Origin: Danxiaibacter flavus
GTDB taxonomy: Bacteria; Bacteroidota; Bacteroidia; Chitinophagales; Chitinophagaceae
DNA length: 64,000 bases
Direction of reading: 5' to 3'
Assembly (NCBI RefSeq): GCF_041060425.1
Contig: NZ_JAULBC010000011.1
Span: 156,409-220,408, forward strand
The translations under genes were made by a program, and so were the position numbers. This document shows positions 33,600 through 43,005 of this stretch, piece after piece (the first letter of the stretch is position 1; every line of letters starts with the position of its first letter). The notes below the pieces were generated by a model. That model saw only the letters and a program-made list of their open reading frames with translations. It ran no database searches and was not told where the DNA came from.

Positions 33600-36296
33600 A
33601 TGAAGAGACCAAAATGTATGCATATCACCATGCATAAATGCAAGGCCGGTGTATTCTCGATGCTGATGGCAGCCTTCAGTTGTACCTGGGGACAAGCTCC
33701 GCAGCCGGATGACAAGCCTAACACCCAAGTAAAAGAGATCATTGTAGTGTTTAAAACGCATTTCGACATCGGTTATACACACCGGGTAAGCGATATAGTA
33801 CAATATTACCGCACGGATATGATTGATCGTGCGCTCAGTGTTATGTACGCATCACAGAATGTACCCGCGGACCAACAGTTTAAGTGGACTTGCCCGGGTT
33901 GGGTCATGTCAAAAGTGATGGAACCCTGGCCAGGACAAACTGCTGAGCGACGAAAAAAACTAGATGAAGCTTTCGGTAGCGGGAAATTTATAACCCACGC
34001 ATTACCCTTTACGATTGAAACAGATGTGTGTGAACCTGAAGTGCTGACACGTGGACTCGGATTTGCTTCAAGACTTTCAAAAGGGTATCACCTGCCACTT
34101 CCACGTTCCGCAAAAGTTACTGATATGCCTTCTCATTCAGGAGAGCTGGCGACAATACTTGGCAACGCAGGCGTTAAGTTCTTACATATAGGATGCAACT
34201 GGCCGAGCGGCTCTGTGCAGACACCAGGCCTCTTCTGGTGGGAAGGGCCGGACGGCGCAAGAGTACTCACTTTTTATTCAAGTACTTACGGTACTGCAAC
34301 CGGCCTCGGCTGGCCCGATTCATGGGGAGGCAGCGACCATTTTACAGGCCATGGGTTGCTGCCCCCGGCAGACTGGCCCTATAAAGCCTGGCCGGCCATT
34401 TTTGTAACCCTTGATAACAACGGCCCTCCCAAGGCTGAAGAGGTAAAAGCGTTGTTTGAAGAAGCGCAGAAAAAAATGCCCTGGGCAAAAATACGGGTAG
34501 GAACAATGGATGATTTTGCCAACATCATATTAGCCGAAAACCCGACGCTGCCAGTTGTTAAACAAGAGATGCCTGATACCTGGGTTCATGGATTTATGAG
34601 CGATCCCGGCGGTTCAAAAATGTCACGCGAATCTGCGCCGTTATTGGCAGCTGACGAACTGTTAAATACTCAATTGAAAGAATGGGGCTTGCCGGTTTCT
34701 TCCATCGCAGATTCAATGGCAAGGGCATATGAGTCGATGGCATTGTATGCAGAGCATACCTGGGGCGGATCAGCATCTATTGAAGTGTATGGTGATGCAT
34801 TTAAAAAGTTGCCGCCGTCGAAATATGCGGATCTGGAAGCATCATGGGAAGATAAGACGGATTACATCCGTCGTGCATGGACGATTTCAAATCGCCTGAA
34901 AAATGAAAACCTGCAATGGCTTGCAAAATCCGTTAAATGTGATTCCGGCAATTTGATCGTGTACAACCCGCTACCCTGGAAACGAAGCGCCACGATTGAT
35001 GTGAATGGAAAGCCCGTTTTTGTGAAGAACATCCCTGCTGGTGGTTATACTACAGTGCCAGTTCCCGGCAAATCAGAATGGCAATCTCCGGCAATTGATT
35101 TCATTGAAAATCAGTTTTACAAAATAAAGTTTGATGCCAGCAAGGGTGTAATTATGTCCTTGATTGATAAGCGTACAGGCTATGATTGGGCAGCTAATAT
35201 TTCAGGTAATCAGACAGGGCAATATTTAAACGAACGATTTACCTACGAACAGGCAGCATCTTATACGGAAGCATACCAGCAGCATCGCGCATGGAAACTT
35301 TTTGGCGCAAGCGGTGAATGGCTGCACCCGGGTATTAACAAACCAGGAATGATCTCTGAAAAGATAGTTCCCTATCGTAAAGCATCTCCCGGGTCGGGGA
35401 AATTAAGTATTAGATCCAATAACCTGGCACAAACTGCAATCCTTGAAATGCCTGGTGATGAAGCGAACCACTTACCTGCTTCGCGCCTGACCGCAACCCT
35501 GTACCAGGACCAGCCTTTCATCGATCTGGAGATAACCATTCTTGACAAAGCAAAGGACAACTGGCCAGAAGCCGATTGGCTGGCTCTGCCATTCAATATT
35601 AAGAACCCGGCTTTTAAAGTGTACCGGCCTTTGGGAATAATGAATCCTGCTACGGATATCATGAAAGGAGCTAATAAGAACCTGTATTCGGTTGGACAAG
35701 GTGTTACAATGTCCGATGCAACCGGCCGCGGTATAGCCGTAGCACCGCTCGATCATCCCCTCATCAGCCTTGATACAATGGGGTGCTGGAAGTTTTCGCT
35801 TGATTTTGTTCCTCAAAAACCTGTAGTGTATATCAATTTGTACAACAATCAATGGAATACGAATTACCGCTATTGGTATCCCGGAAGCTGGAGCTCCCGT
35901 GTGCGTATCTGGACATTCGATAAAAACACGCCGACAGATGAAGTGATGTCCGTACCTGTACTCGAAGCGCGTAATCCACTTCTGGCAATAACGTCTGAAA
36001 AAAGCAACAACAAGTTGCCTGCAACACAGCGCGGAATCGAGCTTTCCAGAAAGGGGATTGAAGTAACCGCATACGGCGAAAATCCTGACGGCAATAAAGG
36101 AACATTGCTCCGCTTATGGGAAATAGCGGGTGAATCAGGAGATGTATCAATTATGCTTCCAGTGCACAATAAATTCACCAAGGCAAGACCTGTAAATCTT
36201 CGCAATGAAACAACCGGCCAGGAAATATCTATCATAAACGGAAAATTTAGCTGTAAGATGAAAGGCTTCGGGCCGGCAAGTTTTATTCTTGAATAA
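33600..36296 (+). CDS. Secreted glycoside hydrolase family 38-like protein
   Basis: The 898-residue protein has a signal peptide (residues 1-32, ending CTWGQAPQ). The N-terminal domain opens with VFKTHFDIGYTHRV, the alpha-mannosidase-type metal-site motif (His54, Asp56). LPFTIETDVCE, HIGCNWPSGS and GLFWWEGPDGARVLTFYSS follow, and a large beta-domain makes up the C-terminal half. It resembles the GH38 N-terminal/DUF5054 proteins of Bacteroidota. The catalytic Asp of classical GH38 is not certain. The regulator upstream and the dead paralogue suggest a carbohydrate locus that has duplicated and lost genes. Confidence 0.75.
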   Translation: MKRPKCMHITMHKCKAGVFSMLMAAFSCTWGQAPQPDDKPNTQVKEIIVVFKTHFDIGYTHRVSDIVQYYRTDMIDRALSVMYASQNVPADQQFKWTCPGWVMSKVMEPWPGQTAERRKKLDEAFGSGKFITHALPFTIETDVCEPEVLTRGLGFASRLSKGYHLPLPRSAKVTDMPSHSGELATILGNAGVKFLHIGCNWPSGSVQTPGLFWWEGPDGARVLTFYSSTYGTATGLGWPDSWGGSDHFTGHGLLPPADWPYKAWPAIFVTLDNNGPPKAEEVKALFEEAQKKMPWAKIRVGTMDDFANIILAENPTLPVVKQEMPDTWVHGFMSDPGGSKMSRESAPLLAADELLNTQLKEWGLPVSSIADSMARAYESMALYAEHTWGGSASIEVYGDAFKKLPPSKYADLEASWEDKTDYIRRAWTISNRLKNENLQWLAKSVKCDSGNLIVYNPLPWKRSATIDVNGKPVFVKNIPAGGYTTVPVPGKSEWQSPAIDFIENQFYKIKFDASKGVIMSLIDKRTGYDWAANISGNQTGQYLNERFTYEQAASYTEAYQQHRAWKLFGASGEWLHPGINKPGMISEKIVPYRKASPGSGKLSIRSNNLAQTAILEMPGDEANHLPASRLTATLYQDQPFIDLEITILDKAKDNWPEADWLALPFNIKNPAFKVYRPLGIMNPATDIMKGANKNLYSVGQGVTMSDATGRGIAVAPLDHPLISLDTMGCWKFSLDFVPQKPVVYINLYNNQWNTNYRYWYPGSWSSRVRIWTFDKNTPTDEVMSVPVLEARNPLLAITSEKSNNKLPATQRGIELSRKGIEVTAYGENPDGNKGTLLRLWEIAGESGDVSIMLPVHNKFTKARPVNLRNETTGQEISIINGKFSCKMKGFGPASFILE

Positions 36297-36314
36297 AAAC
36301 AAAATACTTTTCAA

Positions 36315-36355
36315 ACGAAAACGCCTGTGATCATTTTGATTACAGGCGTTTTCGT
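36315..36355 (+). terminator. Strong terminator of the GH38-like gene
   Basis: A stem of 19 bp (acgaaaacgcctgt with acaggcgttttcgt, continuing inward through a G-T pair to atca/tgat) has a TTT loop. It lies 18 bases after the stop. It closes the sugar locus and separates it from the peptide cluster. Confidence 0.8.
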
Positions 36356-36466
36356 GTATGCCCCGAAAGGAAGTTTGCTGGTCACCGGGACTTAATCCAC
36401 GCCAGTGCATCATCAAAGCCAAAGTTTAAAGCAATAAAAGATGATAACTTTAAACAACTTTATACG

Positions 36467-36536
36467 TCACCTACTCCAATGCAATCGGGGGTAAACTGAA
36501 TAGACACAAGAGGCCGGCGAAGCTGAACACGCGCCG
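36467..36536. mobile_element. Half copy of the 206-bp MITE-like element, inverted
   Basis: The reverse complement reads cggcgcgtgttcagcttcgc, then ttgtgtctattca, then cccgattgcattgg, matching the left arm of copies A-C. The middle and the other arm are missing. It lies just upstream of the aminotransferase, at the edge of the peptide cluster. Confidence 0.6.
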
Positions 36537-36597
36537 GTGGAAGCATGTTAATAGAAGTTAGATTCAGATTTATTTATCTTAAATAAACTTACAAGAT

Positions 36598-37707
36598 ATG
36601 ATTTACAAAAGAATGCCGATTGAAATAGAAGCGCCGGAAGGTTTCGGATATGAACATATCGACTGCAATTTGTCCGAAAGTTCTTTTACTGATCAGAAGT
36701 TAAGCCACCTTGGTATTCATTTGGATGACCTGACGCTTTTTTATGGTGATCACAAAGGCAAAAGAGAACTGCGCGAATTGATCGCCGGTGATCTGAATCT
36801 TGCCGCTGATGATGTACTGATAACCTCCGGGGCGGCTACAGCCTTATTTATCATTGCAACTTCTTTTCTGAACAAAAATGATCATATGGTTGTCGCCAAA
36901 TCAAATTATGCAACCAATATAGAAACGCCGCGGGCCATAGGCGCGAATATCTCTTACATTCATTTAAAGTTTGAAGACAATTACGATCTTGATCCAGATG
37001 CATTGGAAAAACTGATCACCACCGATACAAAGCTGGTAAGTCTGACATATCCACACAATCCCACAGGTGTTTCAATCAGCGAAAATAAACTTAGGAGGAT
37101 TGTACAACTGATCGAAAAGAAAAATACTTATTTGCTGCTTGATGAAACCTACAGGGAGATGTCTTTTGTAGAAAAATTGCCTGTGGCGGCTACTTTGTCA
37201 GACAGGGTTATCAGTATTTCATCTATGTCAAAATCATATGGACTTCCAGGCATACGTATTGGCTGGATATTATCGAAGAACAAACAATTGATGGAAACAT
37301 TTTTAGCTGCGAAAGAACAAATATGTATTACAAACTCAGTACTGGACGAAGAAGTAGCTTTTCAATATCTTCAAAGAAAAGAAGAATTGTTTGCGCCTGT
37401 AATGGCTACCATATCAAAAAACTTCAACGTTCTGAAAGCATTTATGAACAACCAGGATGTGTTGGAATGGGTACAACCTGACGGTGGTTGCGTTTGCTTT
37501 CCAAGGATCAAAAGCGAAATAACAATCGACACTAATAAATTTCATGATATTCTGCTGCAAAAATATTCAACTTATATCGGCAAAGGACATTGGTTCGAGG
37601 AAGACCCGCGATATATGCGAATTGGCTATAGCTGGGACAAAACTGAAAAGCTTCAAAAAGGACTGCAGAATATTTTAAGCGCAATTGAGGAATCAAGGCT
37701 GCGTTAA
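36598..37707 (+). CDS. PLP-dependent class I/II aminotransferase
   Basis: This 369-residue fold-type I enzyme has all main residues: Asn154 in YPHNPTG, Asp182 in LLLDETYREM, Schiff-base Lys212 in SSMSKSYGLPG and Arg220 in GIRIGW. Domain order is that of aspartate aminotransferase-like enzymes, somewhat short. SMSKSYGLPG is common in amino-acid aminotransferases of secondary metabolism, including capreomycidine synthase-like ones, but that does not fix the substrate. Its position beside the exporter and NRPS suggests that it makes an amino-acid precursor. A half MITE lies before it, so this may be the cluster edge. Confidence 0.8.
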   Translation: MIYKRMPIEIEAPEGFGYEHIDCNLSESSFTDQKLSHLGIHLDDLTLFYGDHKGKRELRELIAGDLNLAADDVLITSGAATALFIIATSFLNKNDHMVVAKSNYATNIETPRAIGANISYIHLKFEDNYDLDPDALEKLITTDTKLVSLTYPHNPTGVSISENKLRRIVQLIEKKNTYLLLDETYREMSFVEKLPVAATLSDRVISISSMSKSYGLPGIRIGWILSKNKQLMETFLAAKEQICITNSVLDEEVAFQYLQRKEELFAPVMATISKNFNVLKAFMNNQDVLEWVQPDGGCVCFPRIKSEITIDTNKFHDILLQKYSTYIGKGHWFEEDPRYMRIGYSWDKTEKLQKGLQNILSAIEESRLR

Positions 37708-37829
37708 TAAAGTATGATCTTTTTTATTGCCATTTGCAATCTTCAAATATAAAAACCGGTTTTGGATCATTAGAGTCTTCAGTCGCAATCTCCCCGATAT
37801 TGGTCGTGCATTCGGACCCTTGACTGTAC

Positions 37830-39644
37830 TTAAATACCTGAGCCATTATGCATTGCCTTTGATTCTCCAACCTGTTGGCGCCACATAGCATAATAAAGCC
37901 CTTTTTGATTAACTAATGTGGAATGATCACCTTTCTCAACTATAGCGCCATTTTCGAGCACATAAACTCTGTCTGCATGCGTAATGGTAGAAAGACGGTG
38001 AGCAATAATAATCGTTATGATACTGCGTTCTTTTGAAAGAGATTTTAAAGTTGAATTTATTTCTGCCTCTGTTAAGTAGTCCAGCGAAGATGTAGCTTCG
38101 TCGAACAGAAGTAGATCCGGATCGCGAATCAGGGCCCGGGCAATACAGATCCGTTGTCGCTCTCCCCCGGATATCCGGACGCCTGCTTCTCCCAATACAG
38201 TTTCGATACCTTTATCGCTTCTTTTCAAAAGTTCGTCGCAAGCTGCAAGATGTAATACATCCAGAATCATTTGATCAGTTGCCGTAGGGCAGAACAGCAA
38301 TAAATTTTCCTTGATCGTGCCTGAGAAAAGTTGCGATTGTTGGTTTACAACTCCGATAAGTTTTTGTACTGAATCAAGGTTTATGTTTCTACTATCAACA
38401 TTGTTATAGAAAATACTTCCGCTGCTTGGCCGGTATAATCCTGTTAAAAGCTTTGCTAAAGTGCTTTTTCCTGATCCGGAAGGGCCTACAAATGCAATAG
38501 TTTCACCGGTTTTAACTTCAAAACTCACTTCGCTTAAGGCGTCAGATAAATCGCCTTCGTGTCTGAAAAATACGCTGGAAAATCTTAATTCTTCGATGGC
38601 GGACATAGGTAAAAGATCGTTGGTGCCAGGTTTGCTTTTGGGTTCAAGCATTTGGCTCAGTTTGCTTTTCGATGTCTGAGCATCTCTGTAAAACACGCCT
38701 ATTTTTCCTACATCATATAGTGGGGCAAAAATATAAATTGAATATAGTGAGATGGTTAATAATTTACCAACAGTTAATTCGCCTTCATAAATTAAAACAA
38801 GCAACATAAACATAAGCGATTGCTGAAACAGATTAATGGATGCTCCCTGTAGAAAGTTGAGCATTCTAACCTGTTTAATCTTTTGTATTTTCAGTTTTAG
38901 AATGGCATCTGTATTTTCATGAAATTGTTTTACCTGTTGTTGGCTTATTCCTGTGCTTTTTATGAATTCTATATTTCTTAAAGACTCTGTTGTTGAGCCT
39001 GCTAAAGAGGTGAGTTGATCCAGCGTTCGCTGAGATAGTTTTCTTGTTACTCTTGTCACTTTTTTTGAAATGAAGCTTATAGTGGCTACACCGCCAAAAA
39101 ATACAGGCAGAATGGACCAGTGAATATTAATGGAGTAAAAAGTGACAAAGCACAAGGAGATAATTGTACCATACAATGTATTCAGGCAAGCGCCAAGCAG
39201 TGTCTCAAAATTATCCTTTGCATTTTGTAAGAGGGAGATAATTTCGCCACTTCTTATATATTCAAATTCCTGGTATGGAAGGTTGAGAATATTTTTTATT
39301 CCATCGGCGAATAATGAAGCTCCTGCCTTTTGTACCACAATACTGATCATGTATTCCTGAAAGGCTTTGGAGATTCGCGAAACAACAGTTATTCCTGCTA
39401 TAATGCCCAAATACAATAAAATTCCTTTGATAAAATATTCCCTGGATCTTAACCCTTGCGCTACAAATTCTTTTTTGTCATCGTAATGACCATAGCTATG
39501 CGGATGTACTGCAAACTTGTCTATAATGATCCCAATAAAATGTGGGTCGAGCAAAACTAAAATCTGATATATGGCACCCAACAACAGAGATGTCAGAATG
39601 TAAACTTTATAAGGCTTGAGGTAAAAAAGGAACGGTTTCATCAA
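37830..39644 (-). CDS. ABC exporter, fused permease and ATPase, probable peptide exporter
   Basis: The 604-residue half-transporter has six membrane helices in the first 320 residues. Its ATPase contains Walker A GPSGSGKST (about residue 390), signature ISGGERQR (about 490), Walker B LLLFDEATSSLD and switch His in IIIAHRLSTI. It is of the lipid/peptide exporter type (MsbA-like). The N-terminus begins MMKPFLFYLKPY; either Met may start. It is transcribed away from the acylase/NRPS unit and is the likely exporter of the peptide or its acylated precursor. Confidence 0.85.
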   Translation of the reverse strand: MMKPFLFYLKPYKVYILTSLLLGAIYQILVLLDPHFIGIIIDKFAVHPHSYGHYDDKKEFVAQGLRSREYFIKGILLYLGIIAGITVVSRISKAFQEYMISIVVQKAGASLFADGIKNILNLPYQEFEYIRSGEIISLLQNAKDNFETLLGACLNTLYGTIISLCFVTFYSINIHWSILPVFFGGVATISFISKKVTRVTRKLSQRTLDQLTSLAGSTTESLRNIEFIKSTGISQQQVKQFHENTDAILKLKIQKIKQVRMLNFLQGASINLFQQSLMFMLLVLIYEGELTVGKLLTISLYSIYIFAPLYDVGKIGVFYRDAQTSKSKLSQMLEPKSKPGTNDLLPMSAIEELRFSSVFFRHEGDLSDALSEVSFEVKTGETIAFVGPSGSGKSTLAKLLTGLYRPSSGSIFYNNVDSRNINLDSVQKLIGVVNQQSQLFSGTIKENLLLFCPTATDQMILDVLHLAACDELLKRSDKGIETVLGEAGVRISGGERQRICIARALIRDPDLLLFDEATSSLDYLTEAEINSTLKSLSKERSIITIIIAHRLSTITHADRVYVLENGAIVEKGDHSTLVNQKGLYYAMWRQQVGESKAMHNGSGI

Positions 39645-40265
39645 ATATCCTTTTTAATAATTCGCTCATTTATAACCCTGATTTCGGTCAATCTTAGAAA
39701 GGATTTAGCGAAAAATACAATTTTGCGGTTAATATTAAAAACTACGGCCGGAAATAAACATTGTATCCTTCACAAGCCAATAGAAAAGACGGCTTCCCGG
39801 ATGCAGGAGTTTTGCTTGTAAAACATCAATTTGAGTCTGTTTTTCTCAATGAAGACATCACGGATTATACTAACTAACGATGTGCTTCTGGTGAACCTGA
39901 ACAAAGACCAACATTATCTGTGTTTGATGATTGTTTTTACAATGGCAATAAAAGCCGGATTAACCCGGATTTTTGTGCAAAATCACATCAGTTTGTTTTG
40001 AATTCATAATGTTTCTTACTATCTTTCTTAAAGCCTCCTGGATATAGATTTGAAGTTATTTTATTCTCAAAATGAAGTAATCGGTTGCTTGCAGCCGTTG
40101 CTGTTCTTTGTTCCCAATCTCTTATGTAATGCCATTTTTGAAATCACTTAAATTCCGCTGCAGCTTTTAAACCGCAGAGGCAACAAGCTTTGAATAAAGC
40201 CGATAGATTTAAGCTTCCCGTGAAAAGCTTTTGTCTAAAGTAATAATTGGCAAGGTTCAGTTAGT
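39645..40265. other. Divergent promoter region of the peptide cluster
   Basis: This 621-bp spacer between the exporter and acylase genes must hold both promoters. I see no strong hairpin or convincing gene. A 50-residue plus-strand frame at 39849 and a 37-residue one before it have no recognisable pattern. Confidence 0.45.
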
Positions 40266-42803
40266 ATGTTTCAGAGACAACGATTATCAATGTCGCACGA
40301 CGAAAATAAAAACAAAACTATCGCCTTTTATTTATCACAAAAGATAAATTGGCTGCGTTTTGTCCTGGCCACTTTCTTTACAGTTCTTGGTATTTTCATT
40401 TTAAATAGTAATCGGGAAATCAGAGGGCACTACATTCCTTCAATTGGTAAACTTATTAGTCCTTCATACGGCTTTTGGCAAAATGCTGAACCGGAAAACT
40501 ACAGTTTTAATACAGATGTAAAACTTTATGGCCTTGCCAATAAGGTAAAGGTGTATCTGGATGATCGGCTCGTTCCTCATATTTTTTCTGAACGTGAAGA
40601 TGATGCATATATGGTGCAAGGCTATTTGCACGCCATGTTCCGGCTGTGGCAAATGGAGTTTATTACTTACATAGCTTCAGGAAGAGCAAGCGAGATATTA
40701 GGTAAAAAAGCATTGGCGCATGACAGAGAGTTCCGTAGGCTCGGAATGGTTTATGCAGCCGAGAATTCGTTGGCTTTAATGAATAGTGACCCAGCTTCCA
40801 AAGCTCAGCTTGACGCATATACTGCCGGGGTAAATGCGTATATAACTACTTTAAAAGAAAAAGACTTTCCACTTGAATATAAAATCCTCGGGTATAAACC
40901 GGAAAAATGGACAAATCTTAAAACCGTATTGTTTCTTAAATATATGTGCTATGATCTTGCCGGCGCTGATAATGATTTTGAGATGACTATAGCCAAGAAC
41001 TTTTTTCAGGAAGATGATTTAGATAGATTATTTCCTGTTGTGCAAGACTCTTTGGATCCGGTAATTCCAGCGGGTACAAAGTTTAAAGCGCAAAAGGTAT
41101 TTCCGGTTATACCAAAAGATTACGCGTCTGTTTACCTGGCTTCGAAAGACCCTGTTGAAATAAAAGAGCTGCAAAAACCAGCAAAAGACAATGGTAGCAA
41201 TAACTGGGCGGTGAGCGGGAAAAGAACTCGTTCGGGCGCGCCTATTCTTTGTAATGATCCGCATTTGCAATTAAGTCTTCCATCAATCTGGTTTGAGATG
41301 CAAATAACTACACCGGTAATGAATGTTTATGGCGTTAGCTTTCCTGGTTTGCCTGGAATTATAATTGGTTTTAACGATAGCTGTGCTTTTGGATTTACAA
41401 ATGGAGAAAGAGATGTAAGAGACTATTATGAGATACGGTGCAAAGATAAAAACCACAGTGAATATTGGTTTAATGACAGTTGGAAAAAAACAAGGTTACG
41501 ACTGGAAACAATAAAGATAAGAGGCCGGCATGACATTATTGATTCTGTTTCTTATGTACAACTTGGAAATGCGTGGTGCCCGATAATGTATGATGAAACG
41601 TTCGGTGGAGGAAAAAGCACCAGCGGAAAATGTTATGCTGTCCGTTGGACAGCGCATGACCCCAGTAACGAACTTAAAGCATTTAACGGACTGAATCATG
41701 CAGCAAATTATAGCGATTATAATCTGGCTATTGCTAATCTTCACACTCCGGGTCAGAACTGCGTGTTTGCTTGCAAAAATGGAGATATCGCGATTTATGC
41801 GCAGGGGGCATGGCCTGCTAAATGGAAATATCAGGGTGATTTTATAATGCCGGGGTTTGATAATAGCTATCAATGGGAAGACATGATTCCACAGGATGAA
41901 ACACCTTTTCAATACAACCCGGAAAGAGGATATGTTAGCAGCGCAAATCAAAAGCCGGTGAATGAAATCTCTTATCCCTATTATTTGGGAAGAGACTTTG
42001 CATTATGCCGTGGAAAAATTATCAATCAGAAGTTGGCGGCCCTACATAACATAACACCAGAGGATATGATGAATATGCAGTCCGACACCTACAATCTGTT
42101 TGCTGCAATGGCAAGACCACTGTTTTTAAAAAATATACAGCGTAGAAAATTGAATGAAGATGAAAAGAAATGCCTGAAGACATTAGAGGACTGGGATTTG
42201 CGGGACGATGTGAGGTCACAAGGTGCAACTGTCTTTGAGGTGTTCTGGAATAATTTTTATACTACAATTTATGACGATGAATACGCGGGGGCGCCAAAAG
42301 GCATAATGCATCCGCAAGATATTTCTCTACTTGAGGGTGTATTGAAAGATACGTCATACAAATTCATTGATAATATTACAACAGACAAAAAAGAAACGCT
42401 TTCGGAAGAAGTTACCGTTGCTTTTCAAAAAGCTGCTGCGGATATAAAGAAATTAAACGAGTCTAAAAAAATAGAATGGGGAAGATTTAAAAACACGCAG
42501 ATAGTGCATCTTATGGGGCTACCATCCTTCGGAAGAAAATTTGTTCCTGTTGGTGGGAATAGCAACAGCATTAACGTTAGCCAGGCCAATTTTGGACAAA
42601 GCTGGAAAATGATCGTGAGTCTTACCAAAAAAACTGAAGCATATGGAATATATCCGGGAGGGCAAAGTGGTAACCCGGGCAGTAAATTCTATGACGATTT
42701 CATTGATACCTGGATAGCTGGCAAATATTACAAATTATGGTTGATGCAGAAAAATGATCAAAATGATGAGCACGTAAAATGGAAAATGAATTTTGATAAT
42801 TGA
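40266..42803 (+). CDS. Membrane-anchored penicillin-acylase-family Ntn hydrolase
   Basis: The 845-residue protein belongs to peptidase family S45 (penicillin G acylase, AHL acylase, PvdQ). It has an N-terminal membrane segment (about residues 30-47), an alpha-chain region ending near residue 309, and the self-cleavage site NGSNNWAVSG. Ser311 would become the N-terminal nucleophile of the beta chain. Later conserved parts include LCNDPHLQLSLPSIWFEMQ and the beta-chain Asn region FGQSW. Its stop is 202 bp before the NRPS start on the same strand. PvdQ-type acylases remove a fatty acid from a prepeptide in the periplasm, which would suit this cluster. Confidence 0.9.
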   Translation: MFQRQRLSMSHDENKNKTIAFYLSQKINWLRFVLATFFTVLGIFILNSNREIRGHYIPSIGKLISPSYGFWQNAEPENYSFNTDVKLYGLANKVKVYLDDRLVPHIFSEREDDAYMVQGYLHAMFRLWQMEFITYIASGRASEILGKKALAHDREFRRLGMVYAAENSLALMNSDPASKAQLDAYTAGVNAYITTLKEKDFPLEYKILGYKPEKWTNLKTVLFLKYMCYDLAGADNDFEMTIAKNFFQEDDLDRLFPVVQDSLDPVIPAGTKFKAQKVFPVIPKDYASVYLASKDPVEIKELQKPAKDNGSNNWAVSGKRTRSGAPILCNDPHLQLSLPSIWFEMQITTPVMNVYGVSFPGLPGIIIGFNDSCAFGFTNGERDVRDYYEIRCKDKNHSEYWFNDSWKKTRLRLETIKIRGRHDIIDSVSYVQLGNAWCPIMYDETFGGGKSTSGKCYAVRWTAHDPSNELKAFNGLNHAANYSDYNLAIANLHTPGQNCVFACKNGDIAIYAQGAWPAKWKYQGDFIMPGFDNSYQWEDMIPQDETPFQYNPERGYVSSANQKPVNEISYPYYLGRDFALCRGKIINQKLAALHNITPEDMMNMQSDTYNLFAAMARPLFLKNIQRRKLNEDEKKCLKTLEDWDLRDDVRSQGATVFEVFWNNFYTTIYDDEYAGAPKGIMHPQDISLLEGVLKDTSYKFIDNITTDKKETLSEEVTVAFQKAAADIKKLNESKKIEWGRFKNTQIVHLMGLPSFGRKFVPVGGNSNSINVSQANFGQSWKMIVSLTKKTEAYGIYPGGQSGNPGSKFYDDFIDTWIAGKYYKLWLMQKNDQNDEHVKWKMNFDN

Positions 42804-43005
42804 CGAACGACGCAGATGTTTAAAACTGAGCAATTATAGAAAGGAAAGTACCCGAACAGGAATAACAACGCTAAGTTGATTCTGACAAACAAGCGCTAAA
42901 ATTTCAGATGAAGGCTGAAACTGATATTGAATTTGCCGTTAATAAAAAGTATCAGTTACCGGCCATTAACCAGATTTTCTACTCTTTGTTTAAAACCAGT
43001 GGGAT

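Noticed and set aside
39849..40001. 50-residue frame in the exporter/acylase spacer
   Set aside because: No recognisable pattern and no supporting terminator or leader.
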